Part shown: in pieces, positions 1-5,551 of the stretch
How the letters are laid out: each line of letters begins with the position of its first letter
Numbering within the stretch: the stretch's first letter is position 1
Origin: JAMXLO01 sp041487355
GTDB lineage: Bacteria; Pseudomonadota; Alphaproteobacteria; Acetobacterales; Acetobacteraceae
Assembly: GCA_041487355.1 (NCBI GenBank)
Contig: JBGPND010000230.1
Span: 1 to 7,820, forward strand
Direction of reading: 5' to 3'
Length of the DNA stretch: 7,820 nt
Program-made: the position numbers and the translations under genes
Notes under the pieces: model-generated
What the model saw: only the letters and a program-made list of their open reading frames with translations
Told to the model about the DNA's origin: nothing
The model's database searches: none

Positions 1-442
1 CGGCGCGGCGATAGCTTCGTAGTTGTGGCGCAGCACGTTGCCGATGCCCGCCACCTTCGGCCACGGAATTTCCGGGTGCCGTGCTTTCAGCTCCTCGGTC
101 AGGTGGCGGCTCGCTTCGGAGATGATTTCAACCCCGCGCTCAACCAGCCAGCGCTTGCGCCGGTCAGGTTCGAAAGCATCGAGTGTCACACCAACCGGCG
201 TTGACATTGACCCACCTGACATCGCTTCATCGTCATGGCCAGCGCAGGCGGGCCATCCACGACTTTCCTTGTTGCAATCAGCAAAGTCGTGGATGGCGGG
301 CCTTCGCCCGCCATGACGGTGTGGGGTCGCCGGATGAGTCTACATCAACGCCGGTTGGTATCACACCTGCCATCTCGCTGTGGATAAGCTCGACGGCCTC
401 GATGATATCGGTGAGGCGTAGAACAGGCGAACGCTTAGCCAT
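1..442 (-). pseudogene. hepT: HepT-like HEPN toxin gene, split by an insertion and cut by the window edge
   Basis: HepT (DUF86) toxins are HEPN-fold ribonucleases paired with MntA. The 5' part (442 down to about 361) encodes an N-terminus starting MAKRSPVLRL and reaching SEMAGV. The frame then enters an inserted element and stops at 278-280, after 54 codons. From 192 to 1 the gene resumes in another frame as VTLDAFEPDRRKRW and continues to the HEPN motif region GNVLRHNY (19-42). Removing 175 bp (one 7-bp repeat copy plus the element) restores a continuous SEMAGV-TLDAF reading frame, so the break is an insertion. The start codon shares one base with the mntA stop (TGATG), indicating translational coupling. 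The canonical HEPN motif is R-x4-H-x-Y; here the position five before His is Gly and an Arg directly precedes the His. I recall related proteins with this variant, so it may not be damage. The C-terminal end lies beyond base 1. A C-terminal fragment could start at an in-frame GTG (187-189), but I see no ribosome site for it. Confidence 0.85.
193..360. mobile_element. MITE-like palindromic insertion in hepT (about 168 bp)
   Basis: The sequence TCACACC occurs at both edges (186-192 and 361-367), as expected of a target-site duplication. The ends form imperfect terminal inverted repeats: ACCAACCGGCGTTGA at 190-204 is matched exactly by its complement at 345-359, and similarity continues inward for about 12 more bases. 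Because the inverted repeat overlaps the direct repeat by three bases, the exact boundary is ambiguous (element 190-360 with a 4-bp duplication, or 193-360 with 7 bp). The interior (231-318) is a large imperfect palindrome: CGTCATGG pairs with CCATGACG, and CCATCCACGACTTT (253-266) pairs with 283-296 around a 16-base loop. No transposase is encoded, so the element would be non-autonomous. The internal palindrome resembles an intergenic repeat I recall as frequent in alphaproteobacteria. Confidence 0.8.
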
Positions 443-744
443 CAGAACACTTGCAGCGCCGATGCCTCGATCCGCTCACGCAGAACCGGATGGAGGCTGC
501 GACGCGTCATGATGTCGGTCTTGCGCCCAAGAATTCGGGCGGCGGCGTCCTTCACATCCATCAACTCGAACAGCCCGAGTGATCCCTCTGGGTGATCGAA
601 GAACAGATCAACGTCGGAGTCCTCGCGTGCCTCGCCGCGCGCGGTGGAACCGAACAGATAGAGGTGTTCAACGCCGAGCCGCTTCAATTCGGCTTCGTGT
701 TCCTTGAGTTTGGCGATGGCGTTGGCGCGTTCCATGGCAGTCAT
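442..744 (-). CDS. mntA: MntA-type nucleotidyltransferase antitoxin
   Basis: This is a 100-residue minimal nucleotidyltransferase. In characterised HepT/MntA pairs (type VII), MntA inactivates HepT by adding AMP units to the Tyr of the HEPN motif. The catalytic signature G-S-x10-D-x-D is exact: Gly32-Ser33, then Asp44 and Asp46 in the segment FGSTARGEAREDSDVDLFFD. A third acidic residue expected for metal binding is Asp77 in RKTDIMT. The C-terminal segment SLHPVLRERIEASALQVF is typical of the family. The start at 744 gives family length; an alternative ATG at 735 would remove three residues. No strong Shine-Dalgarno is visible. The gene comes first in an operon with hepT, overlapping by one base. 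Since hepT is disrupted, this antitoxin may be a relic, may serve HepT toxins elsewhere, or may be starting to decay, although its own frame and catalytic residues are intact. Confidence 0.9.
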   Translation of the reverse strand: MTAMERANAIAKLKEHEAELKRLGVEHLYLFGSTARGEAREDSDVDLFFDHPEGSLGLFELMDVKDAAARILGRKTDIMTRRSLHPVLRERIEASALQVF

Positions 745-926
745 CTCGTCGCGTCAGGCGGAAACGGCCAGCAGTCAACCGTCTGGGTCAAACAGGCAGC
801 TCCCTGGCGGTCATGGCCGTCCCCGGCTGCACCGTGCGGCCACTCTACCGCGTCGAAATTTCCTTGTGAAAATACCCCGGGGAGCGCGAGGGGCTGGCCT
901 CTCGCTTCTGTAGTAACATCGCCTCC
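745..926. other. Divergent intergenic region between mntA and epmA
   Basis: No gene is supported here. A hairpin can form at 886-905, where GCGAG pairs with CTCGC and three further inner pairs including one G-T wobble surround a CTGG loop. A weak -10-like hexamer TAACAT lies at 914-919, with no convincing -35 at 16-18 bp upstream. No Shine-Dalgarno precedes the epmA ATG at 927. Confidence 0.4.
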
Positions 927-1940
927 ATGTCCCGCCCCGCCTGGCATCCCGAACGCCTCGCCGCACACCTGCCTTTCCTGCGGCGCCGGTCGCTGCTGAC
1001 CCAGACGACGCGCGCCTTCTTCACCGCGCGCGGCTACACCGAGGTAGAAACGCCCTACGCCGTCCCCACCCCAGGCGAAGAGGTCCACCTGCGCGCCTTC
1101 CGCACCAAGCGCGAACACCCGGACGGGCGCAGCGAGCCGCTCTGGCTGCACACCAGCCCGGAATTCGCCATGAAGAAGCTGCTGGTGGCCGGCGTGGGAC
1201 CGATCTTCCAGCTCGCCCGGGTGTGGCGGAACGGCGAGGGCAGCGACCTGCATTCGGCCGAGTTCACCATGCTGGAATGGTACCGGCCAGCCGCCGGCAT
1301 GGACTCGCTGATCGACGAGACCGCGGCCTATCTGCGCGCCGTGCTGCCGCCTGTCGTCACCTGCCGCGGAGCCACCACCGACCTCTCGCGCATCGAACGC
1401 CTCACCGTGGCCGAAGCCTTCGCACGGTACGCAGGCGCCGACGTGCTGGCCACCGCCGGGGACGCGCCCGCGCTCGCCGCCGCCGCCGGGACGCGCCTGC
1501 GCGCGGGGGAAACCTGGGAAGACCTGTTCTTCCGCCTCCTCCTGGAGCGGATCGAGCCGCGCATCGGCCGGACGCATCCCACCTTCCTCACGCACTGGCC
1601 GGCCGCCCAGGCCGCGCTGGCGCGCCGCGACCCGGCCGACCCGCGCGTGGCGGAACGGTTCGAGCTGTTCGTCTGCGGCATCGAACTGGCCAACGCCTTC
1701 GTCGAGCTGACCGATGCCGAGGAGCAGCGCGCGCGCTTCGAGGCGGATCGCGCACGACGCCACGCGCTTTCCGGCCCCGACTGGCCGCTCGATGAAGACT
1801 TCCTCGCGGCTCTCGCGTTCGGCATGCCGCCATCCGCCGGCATCGCGCTCGGCTTCGACCGGCTGGCGATGATCGCCTCGGGCGCCGACCGCATCGACCA
1901 GGTGCTTTGGCTGCCCGACAGTGGTCAGCGGTCGGAATGA
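927..1940 (+). CDS. epmA: EF-P lysyltransferase EpmA (GenX/PoxA/YjeA)
   Basis: EpmA is a class II lysyl-tRNA-synthetase paralogue lacking the anticodon-binding domain. It attaches (R)-beta-lysine, made by EpmB, to a conserved Lys of elongation factor P, which relieves ribosome stalling at polyproline. The 337-residue product matches the roughly 325-residue family. Visible motifs are HTSPEFAMKKLL (75-86); motif 2 from FQLARVWRNGEG (94-105) to AEFTMLEWYRP (111-121); KPTF-like HPTFLTHWPA (217-226); the ELANAFVELTDAEEQ segment (253-267); and motif 3 GIALGFDRLAMIA (305-317). The order and spacing follow E. coli EpmA. The ATG at 927 matches the family N-terminus but has no clear Shine-Dalgarno, and a -10-like TAACAT ending 7 bases upstream raises the possibility of a leaderless transcript. 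The last residues (DSGQRSE) run slightly past the usual end. Neither efp nor epmB is in the window. The next gene begins 40 bp downstream on the same strand. Confidence 0.95.
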   Translation: MSRPAWHPERLAAHLPFLRRRSLLTQTTRAFFTARGYTEVETPYAVPTPGEEVHLRAFRTKREHPDGRSEPLWLHTSPEFAMKKLLVAGVGPIFQLARVWRNGEGSDLHSAEFTMLEWYRPAAGMDSLIDETAAYLRAVLPPVVTCRGATTDLSRIERLTVAEAFARYAGADVLATAGDAPALAAAAGTRLRAGETWEDLFFRLLLERIEPRIGRTHPTFLTHWPAAQAALARRDPADPRVAERFELFVCGIELANAFVELTDAEEQRARFEADRARRHALSGPDWPLDEDFLAALAFGMPPSAGIALGFDRLAMIASGADRIDQVLWLPDSGQRSE

Positions 1941-1967
1941 CATTAAGTAAGCCCCATCACTGCCCAC

Positions 1968-1974
1968 GGGAGAG
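1968..1974 (+). promoter_or_regulatory. Shine-Dalgarno of the lipoprotein gene
   Basis: GGGAGAG lies 6 bases before the ATG at 1981 and supports that start over any upstream codon. Confidence 0.6.
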
Positions 1975-1980
1975 CGCCTG

Positions 1981-2331
1981 ATGCGTCGCGCTGTTCTGCT
2001 CCTGCTGACCGGAATGCTCGCCGGCTGCGTCAACCAGCTCGCCGCCCGCCAGGCGTGGCTCAGCCAGTTCGTCGGCCAGCCGGAGGCCGCGCTGGTGCAA
2101 CAGCTAGGGGTCCCCAGCCGGACCTATGAGACGGGCGGCGTGAAATACCTCGCTTACGAGGAGCATCGCGTCGACATCATTCCGGCCTTCCCGTCCTACA
2201 GTCCCTTCTTCACTGGGTGGTACGGGGGCGGTTTCCCGCCGCAGGTCGTCGACCTGCGCTGCGAGACGACGTTCGAGATCGCCGGCGGCACGGTGAAAGC
2301 CTTCACCCTGCGCGGCAACGCCTGCGGGTGA
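1981..2331 (+). CDS. Small predicted lipoprotein of unknown function
   Basis: The 116-residue product has a type II signal peptide: Arg2-Arg3, a hydrophobic stretch (residues 4-14) and the lipobox L13-A14-G15-C16, so Cys16 should be lipidated and the protein membrane-anchored facing the periplasm. The mature part contains AWLSQFVGQPEAALVQQLGVPSRTYE in two adjoining pieces (residues 25-36 and 37-50), a pattern seen in SmpA/BLIP-like small envelope lipoproteins where a helix is followed by 'LG.P' and a strand with Tyr/Glu. It then has an aromatic, Gly/Pro-rich loop (70-87) and two Cys (94 and 115) that could form a disulfide. A good Shine-Dalgarno supports the start. It may be co-transcribed with epmA (40-bp gap). 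It converges on the GAF gene with only 9 bp between stops. The SmpA-like comparison is tentative, and no specific function can be assigned. Confidence 0.8.
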   Translation: MRRAVLLLLTGMLAGCVNQLAARQAWLSQFVGQPEAALVQQLGVPSRTYETGGVKYLAYEEHRVDIIPAFPSYSPFFTGWYGGGFPPQVVDLRCETTFEIAGGTVKAFTLRGNACG

Positions 2332-2340
2332 CGTTCGCAG

Positions 2341-2814
2341 TCAGCTCCGGGCGATCATCAGCAGCGCCGGCAAGGCGAGCTGCGCGACGAGGCGCAAATG
2401 CGGCAGGTGTGTCTCGTCATAGAAGCCGGCACGGTGGCACAGGTTGAGCGTTCCCATCGTCTGGCCGCGCCAGCGCACCGGCATGTTCAGGATGCTCTCG
2501 CAACCGAGCGAGACGATCAGCGCATGATCGAAGAAGTTCTGTTCGATGTCGTGGCGCGTGCGACCGATATAGGGTGCGCCGCCGTGGATCACACGCTGCA
2601 TCCAGGCTGAGTCGGTCACCGGCTTGCGTCCGCCAACCGGATAGGCGTCTGGCTTGTTGGTGTAGCAGCGTTCGGACTGCCGGAGCGCCGGATGATGCAA
2701 CAGGATGGTGAACAGGATGTGACCGGGATCCCTGGCGAGCGCCGCGTCGATCGCGCGGAATGTGGCGCCCGGCTGATCGGGATCGGCGTGGGCGGCGAGG
2801 ATCGCCTCGGTCAT
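2341..2814 (-). CDS. Single GAF-domain protein
   Basis: The 157-residue product is almost entirely one GAF domain (about residues 25-150). Key segments are ERCYTNKPDAYPVGGRKPV (48-66), the PYIGRTRHDIEQNFFDHALI region (81-100), and the classic C-terminal GAF strand pattern ESILNMPVRWRGQTMGTLNL (106-125), which matches the family consensus 'vPv...g..lGvl.l'. GAF domains bind small ligands such as nucleotides or redox cues, or act as dimerisation modules. No output domain, signal peptide or membrane segment is visible, so any sensing must act through a partner. It overlaps the thiE stop by four bases (ATGA), so it is translationally coupled as the last gene of the fbaB-thiE operon. The ligand cannot be predicted from the sequence. 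A link to thiamine or sugar-phosphate metabolism is suggested only by position. Confidence 0.85.
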   Translation of the reverse strand: MTEAILAAHADPDQPGATFRAIDAALARDPGHILFTILLHHPALRQSERCYTNKPDAYPVGGRKPVTDSAWMQRVIHGGAPYIGRTRHDIEQNFFDHALIVSLGCESILNMPVRWRGQTMGTLNLCHRAGFYDETHLPHLRLVAQLALPALLMIARS

Positions 2815-3461
2815 CGCGCGGCGGCGATCGCGGCGTTCAGCGCGCGCACGCCGGCGGCGGGCCCATCCGGATGGCTCCAGATCGCGCCGACCACCGCGAG
2901 GAAATCAGCTCCGGCCTGCACCAGAGGCGCACAGTTCGCCGCGGTGATGCCGCCGATCGCGCAACTCGGCAGCTCCATCAGCTCCGACCACCAACGCAGG
3001 ACCTCGGGATCGATGAACCGCGTGACGTCCTTGGTGCCGGAGGGGAAGAACGCGCCGAACGCGACATAGTCGGCGCCGTCCTCGCCCGCCTGCATCGCGA
3101 GGTCGCGGCTGTCCTTGCAGGTGACGCCGAGGGTTGCGTCGGGCCCCATGAGCCGGCGCGCCGCCTTTGCCGGCATGTCCTCCTGCCCGACATGGGCGCC
3201 GTCGCAGCCGGTCTCGCGCACCAGATCGGCGCGATCGTTCAGCAGGAACGCGACACCGCGCGATTGCGTCACCGGGCGCAGCGCGTCGATCGCGCGGCGC
3301 CACGCGTCGTCATCCGCATCCTTCAGCCGGAGCTGCACCGCGGCGACGTCGCCGGCATCGAGCGCCGCGGCGAGCTGGTCGGCGAACGATGCGGGATCGA
3401 GCTTCGGCGGCGTGATCAGGTAGAGGCGGCAGCCGCCCTGGCTGCCGCCGATTCCGGCCAT
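2811..3461 (-). CDS. thiE: Thiamine-phosphate synthase ThiE
   Basis: ThiE joins hydroxymethylpyrimidine pyrophosphate to the thiazole phosphate carboxylate to give thiamine phosphate, in the cytoplasm. The 216-residue length and the TIM-barrel motifs fit: RLYLITPP at the N-terminus (12-19), QLRLKD (43-48, diphosphate-binding), LNDRADLV (74-81), DGAHVGQEDMP (87-97), GADYVAFGAFFPSGTK (129-144) and the phosphate-binding GGIT (170-173). The usual GVS-x-H segment reads GVTCKDS (112-118), with Lys where His is common. The surrounding motifs are intact, so this looks like lineage variation and the enzyme is probably active. The gene lies 3 bp after the fbaB stop and overlaps the GAF gene by four bases, so transcription probably comes from upstream of fbaB. 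No TPP riboswitch is visible in the fbaB leader. Confidence 0.95.
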   Translation of the reverse strand: MAGIGGSQGGCRLYLITPPKLDPASFADQLAAALDAGDVAAVQLRLKDADDDAWRRAIDALRPVTQSRGVAFLLNDRADLVRETGCDGAHVGQEDMPAKAARRLMGPDATLGVTCKDSRDLAMQAGEDGADYVAFGAFFPSGTKDVTRFIDPEVLRWWSELMELPSCAIGGITAANCAPLVQAGADFLAVVGAIWSHPDGPAAGVRALNAAIAAAR

Positions 3462-3464
3462 GCG

Positions 3465-4379
3465 TCAGGCCTTGCCGAGATAGATGTCGATGATCTTGTT
3501 GAGCATCTCCAGCGCGGCTTCCTTCGGCCGCTGGAAGGTGTTGCGGCCGATGATGCTGCCGCTGGCGCCACCATCGCGCACGCCGCGCACTTCCTCGAAC
3601 ACGCCGTCGAGGTCCTTCGCCTCGCCGCCGGAGAACACCACGATGCGCTTGCCGTTGAACGCCGCCTGCATGACGTGCTCGACGCGCTTGGCCAGCGTGG
3701 AGCCATCGATCTTATCGTAGCTCTTCTTTGCCGCTTCCAGGCTGATCACTGCCGTCGGCGGTTTCACCTTGATGATGTTGGCACCCATCAGCGCCGCCAT
3801 CTGCGTCGCGTAGGCGCAGATGTCGAGCGCCGTCTCGGCCGCGCGATCGAGGTTGCCGCCGCGCGGATAGCTCCACACCACGACGGCGAGGCCGCTCGCC
3901 TTCGCTTCCGCTGTGAGCTCGCGCAGCTCCTCCATCTGAGGGTAGGCATATTCGCTGCCCGGATAGATGGTAAAGCCGATCGCGGCGCAGCCGAGGCGAA
4001 GCGCGTCCTTCACGCCGGCGGTCACCGCTTGGTCCTTGTTGGTCGCCAGCGAGTTGGCGTTGTTGCACTTAAGGATGGTGGGGATCGCTCCGGCAAACGT
4101 GTCGGCGCCGGCGGCGATCATGCCGAGCGGGGCGGCATAGGCATTCAGCCCGGCCTCGATTGCGAGCTGGTAGTGGTAGTGCGGATCATAGGCCGGCGGG
4201 TTCGGTGCAAAGCTGCGCGCCGGCCCGTGCTCGAAGCCCTGGTCCACCGGCAGGATCACCACCTTGCCGGTGCCGCCGAGCTTGCCGGTGGAGAGGATGC
4301 GGGCGAGGTTGGCCTTCACGCCGGGCGGATCGCCCTCGTACCAGTCCAGGATCTTTTTCACTTTCTGGGTGATGCGCAT
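3465..4379 (-). CDS. fbaB: Class I fructose-bisphosphate aldolase (FbaB/DhnA type)
   Basis: The 304-residue protein belongs to the DhnA/archaeal-type class I aldolases, which cleave fructose 1,6-bisphosphate into glyceraldehyde 3-phosphate and dihydroxyacetone phosphate through a Lys Schiff base, without a metal. Diagnostic segments are LPVDQGFEHGP (43-53), TILKCNNANSL (101-111), TIYPGSEYA (137-145), WSYPRGG (169-175), NIIKVKPP (201-208), VVFSGGEAKD (247-256) and SIIGRNTFQRP (275-285). By comparison with the ADIIKQK motif of E. coli FbaB, Lys204 is the likely Schiff-base residue. The start at 4379 is supported by a strong Shine-Dalgarno (AAGAAGGA read on the minus strand, 4388-4395) 8 bases away. 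It is the first gene of the fbaB-thiE-GAF unit. No tkt, gap or pgk gene is visible nearby, although in some relatives fba follows pgk. Confidence 0.95.
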   Translation of the reverse strand: MRITQKVKKILDWYEGDPPGVKANLARILSTGKLGGTGKVVILPVDQGFEHGPARSFAPNPPAYDPHYHYQLAIEAGLNAYAAPLGMIAAGADTFAGAIPTILKCNNANSLATNKDQAVTAGVKDALRLGCAAIGFTIYPGSEYAYPQMEELRELTAEAKASGLAVVVWSYPRGGNLDRAAETALDICAYATQMAALMGANIIKVKPPTAVISLEAAKKSYDKIDGSTLAKRVEHVMQAAFNGKRIVVFSGGEAKDLDGVFEEVRGVRDGGASGSIIGRNTFQRPKEAALEMLNKIIDIYLGKA

Positions 4380-4387
4380 GTGGACGG

Positions 4388-4395
4388 TCCTTCTT
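4388..4395 (-). promoter_or_regulatory. Shine-Dalgarno of fbaB
   Basis: The minus strand reads AAGAAGGA, 8 bases before the ATG (4379). It is the best ribosome-binding site in the window and fits a highly expressed glycolytic enzyme. Confidence 0.75.
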
Positions 4396-4405
4396 GCTGA
4401 GGGCT

Positions 4406-4426
4406 CCCTCGGGCCGAGCCCGAGGG
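4406..4426. repeat. Hairpin between the 4445-4879 gene and fbaB
   Basis: CCCTCGGG (4406-4413) and CCCGAGGG (4419-4426) form a perfect 8-bp stem around a 5-base loop. On the minus strand it follows the stop of the upstream gene by about 18 bases and precedes the fbaB Shine-Dalgarno. There is no T-run after it, so it is not a textbook intrinsic terminator. It could stabilise the fbaB leader or attenuate read-through. Confidence 0.5.
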
Positions 4427-4444
4427 CGGCGGCTGAGTTGGGTA

Positions 4445-4879
4445 CTAGCCCACGGCGTCGTCGCTGTCACCCGGGGTGGTTCGCACCTGCAACCAATCGG
4501 GTAGCCGGCGAGCCGCGTCTCGCTCAGCCATATCGAGCGCCGGTGGACGCGAGGTTAACACCTCGCCGCCAAGTGATGCGGCGATCGCGGCGACGGATTG
4601 CCAGCCGGGTGCCGTCGGGCTGAGCACGAGCAGGCGTTGGCCGATCCTGAGTGCTCCCAATGCAAAGCCGGGGGCATCGGCGCAATCGAGGATGTCGTCC
4701 ATCGGAACGCCCGGGTATTCGCTGCGGGCGCGCTCGACCACAGCGCGCCACCAACCGCACCCGGCAAACAGCGCGGCACCGGGCGCGGAGAGCAGCGTCA
4801 CCGGACGGCCGATGGCAAGCGCCATGCGCGCGTGTGCCAGACCGTGAATCACGACAGCCGGATAGCGACCACTGACCAC
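4445..4879 (-). CDS. Conserved-looking protein of unknown function
   Basis: The 144-residue soluble protein has no signal peptide or clear membrane segment. It shows ordered, family-like sequence: HGLAHARMALAIGRPVTLLS (12-31), SAPGAALFAGCGWWRAVV (31-48), MDDILDCADAPGFALGALRI (60-79) and a C-terminal strand/helix region ending ARRLPDWLQV. The paired features GCGWW (Cys41) and LDCADAPG (Cys66), with a Gly/Ala-rich turn before each helix, look constrained. I recall similar hypothetical proteins in Acetobacteraceae but know no function. The longest reading starts at a GTG (4877-4879) inside a heptad repeat, so its first nine residues are doubtful. A GTG at 4850-4852, just before IHGLAHA, or the ATG at residue 19, are alternatives. 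It reads toward fbaB (65-bp gap) and could be co-transcribed with it. Confidence 0.7.
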   Translation of the reverse strand: MVSGRYPAVVIHGLAHARMALAIGRPVTLLSAPGAALFAGCGWWRAVVERARSEYPGVPMDDILDCADAPGFALGALRIGQRLLVLSPTAPGWQSVAAIAASLGGEVLTSRPPALDMAERDAARRLPDWLQVRTTPGDSDDAVG

Positions 4880-4898
4880 CGGTCACTGATCACTGATA
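4871..4898. repeat. Degenerate 7-bp tandem repeat
   Basis: Four consecutive 7-mers read ACTGACC, ACCGGTC, ACTGATC, ACTGATA. They straddle the GTG start of the minus-strand gene. A related pair (GTGGTCA, GCGGTCG) occurs at the very end of epmA (1921-1934) in the opposite sense, which suggests a dispersed repeat unit. Confidence 0.45.
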
Positions 4899-4918
4899 TC
4901 TGCTTGACGTTCAAGCGA

Positions 4919-4947
4919 TTGCCCGCTTTCAGTTCAAGCGGCATTGT
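4919..4947 (+). promoter_or_regulatory. Possible promoter of the zapA operon
   Basis: TTGCCC (4919-4924) and CATTGT (4942-4947) are 17 bp apart, a weak sigma-70-like pair. The 9-mer GTTCAAGCG appears at 4909-4917 and again at 4932-4940, a direct repeat with 23-bp period that could be an operator. Neither is proven. Confidence 0.25.
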
Positions 4948-4958
4948 AGCCGGGCTTG

Positions 4959-4976
4959 CCCCGGCGTAGGCCGGGG
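4959..4976 (+). repeat. GC-rich stem-loop in the zapA-operon leader
   Basis: CCCCGGC (4959-4965) pairs with GCCGGGG (4970-4976) around a GTAG loop, ending about 20 bases before the ATG at 4996. It sits in GC-rich sequence resembling a common intergenic repeat, and may affect translation of the first gene. Confidence 0.5.
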
Positions 4977-4995
4977 GCGAGGGGGCCGGGCGGCG

Positions 4996-5193
4996 ATGGC
5001 GAGCGACACCGAAGACCCGGAAGCGGCGGCGGACCGGCTGGAGGCGGCACTGCAACGGATCGCGCAGGCGGCGACCCGCGACGAGGTGCGGCAAGCGGAT
5101 CGGCCCCGGTCCGTGCACACCGAAGAAATTGCTGCGCGACTCGACGGCCTGATCGATCGTTTACGGACAGCACTCGGCGGCAAGGCCGATTGA
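4996..5193 (+). CDS. Small zapA-linked protein, DUF4164-like
   Basis: The 65-residue acidic, Ala/Arg-rich product is predicted to be mostly helical. Two amphipathic stretches, AAADRLEAALQRIAQAAT (10-27) and TEEIAARLDGLIDRLRTALG (42-61), have heptad-like Leu/Ile/Ala spacing and may form a coiled coil. Alphaproteobacteria often encode a short coiled-coil protein (DUF4164 type) just before zapA, and position and composition fit that group, though the family call is inference. A purine-rich GAGGGGG (4979-4985) lies 10 bases before the ATG. The gene ends 22 bp before zapA, so the two are probably co-transcribed and the product may act with ZapA at the division ring. Confidence 0.65.
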   Translation: MASDTEDPEAAADRLEAALQRIAQAATRDEVRQADRPRSVHTEEIAARLDGLIDRLRTALGGKAD

Positions 5194-5215
5194 ACCCGAA
5201 GGCAAGGATCATTCG

Positions 5216-5542
5216 ATGGCGCAGGTCACCGTTCGCATCAACGGCTACGCATACACCGTCGGCTGCCAGGACGGTGAGGAGCAGCATCTGGAGGCGATGG
5301 CCGGCGAGGTCGAGCGGCGGATCGAGAGCATCAGGGCGGTGGCCGGTCCGAGCGGCGAAGCGCGCATGCTGGTGATGGCATCCTTGCTGATGGCGGATGA
5401 CCTTTTCGAAATGAACCAGGCGCTGACGGCGGCGCAGGCGGGCCAATCGGCGGCGCCGCCGGCGGACGCCAAGCTCGGCCGGCGGCTCGGCAAGCTGGCA
5501 AAGCGTGCCGAAGACATTGCCGTGGGCCTGGAGCATCCCTAG
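5216..5542 (+). CDS. zapA: Cell-division protein ZapA
   Basis: ZapA is a small cytoplasmic protein that binds FtsZ, bundles its filaments and stabilises the Z-ring. The 108-residue product has the family layout: a beta-strand start AQVTVRINGYAYTVGC (2-17), the DGEEQHLEAMAGEVERRI helix (19-36), then GEARMLVMASLLMADDLFEM (47-66), the conserved dimer/helix core, and an Ala-rich linker into a C-terminal basic helix. AAGGA (5204-5208), 7 bases before the ATG, supports the start. It follows the small DUF4164-like gene by 22 bp. Its TAG stop overlaps a predicted promoter for the 6S RNA gene immediately downstream, an arrangement known from many proteobacteria (zapA-ssrS-fau). Confidence 0.93.
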   Translation: MAQVTVRINGYAYTVGCQDGEEQHLEAMAGEVERRIESIRAVAGPSGEARMLVMASLLMADDLFEMNQALTAAQAGQSAAPPADAKLGRRLGKLAKRAEDIAVGLEHP

Positions 5543-5545
5543 ATT
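5517..5545 (+). promoter_or_regulatory. Predicted promoter of 6S RNA inside the end of zapA
   Basis: TTGCCG (5517-5522) and TAGATT (5540-5545) are separated by 17 bp. The -10 hexamer includes the zapA TAG stop. Transcription would begin near 5552, matching the expected 5' end of the 6S RNA. Confidence 0.45.
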
Positions 5546-5551
5546 ATGCAA

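Noticed and set aside
23..512. Plus-strand open frames across the hepT/mntA region
   Set aside because: They run antisense to HepT and MntA coding sequence and partly through the inserted repeat, and show no family resemblance.
741..2033. A 430-codon open frame on the minus strand across epmA
   Set aside because: It lies opposite a gene with full EpmA motifs, and its translation is Gly/Arg/Ala-rich without recognisable motifs.
2760..4400. A 546-codon open frame on the plus strand, antisense to thiE and fbaB
   Set aside because: It is a by-product of high GC with biased codon use in the real minus-strand genes. Its translation is low-complexity His/Arg/Ala-rich and matches no family I know, whereas the minus strand encodes intact ThiE and FbaB motifs.
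4406..4426. An intrinsic terminator
   Set aside because: The stem is perfect, but no T-rich run follows on either strand, so it is listed only as a hairpin.
4380..4444. A TPP riboswitch upstream of the operon containing thiE
   Set aside because: The leader is only 65 bp to the preceding gene and shows no thi-box-like conserved sequence.
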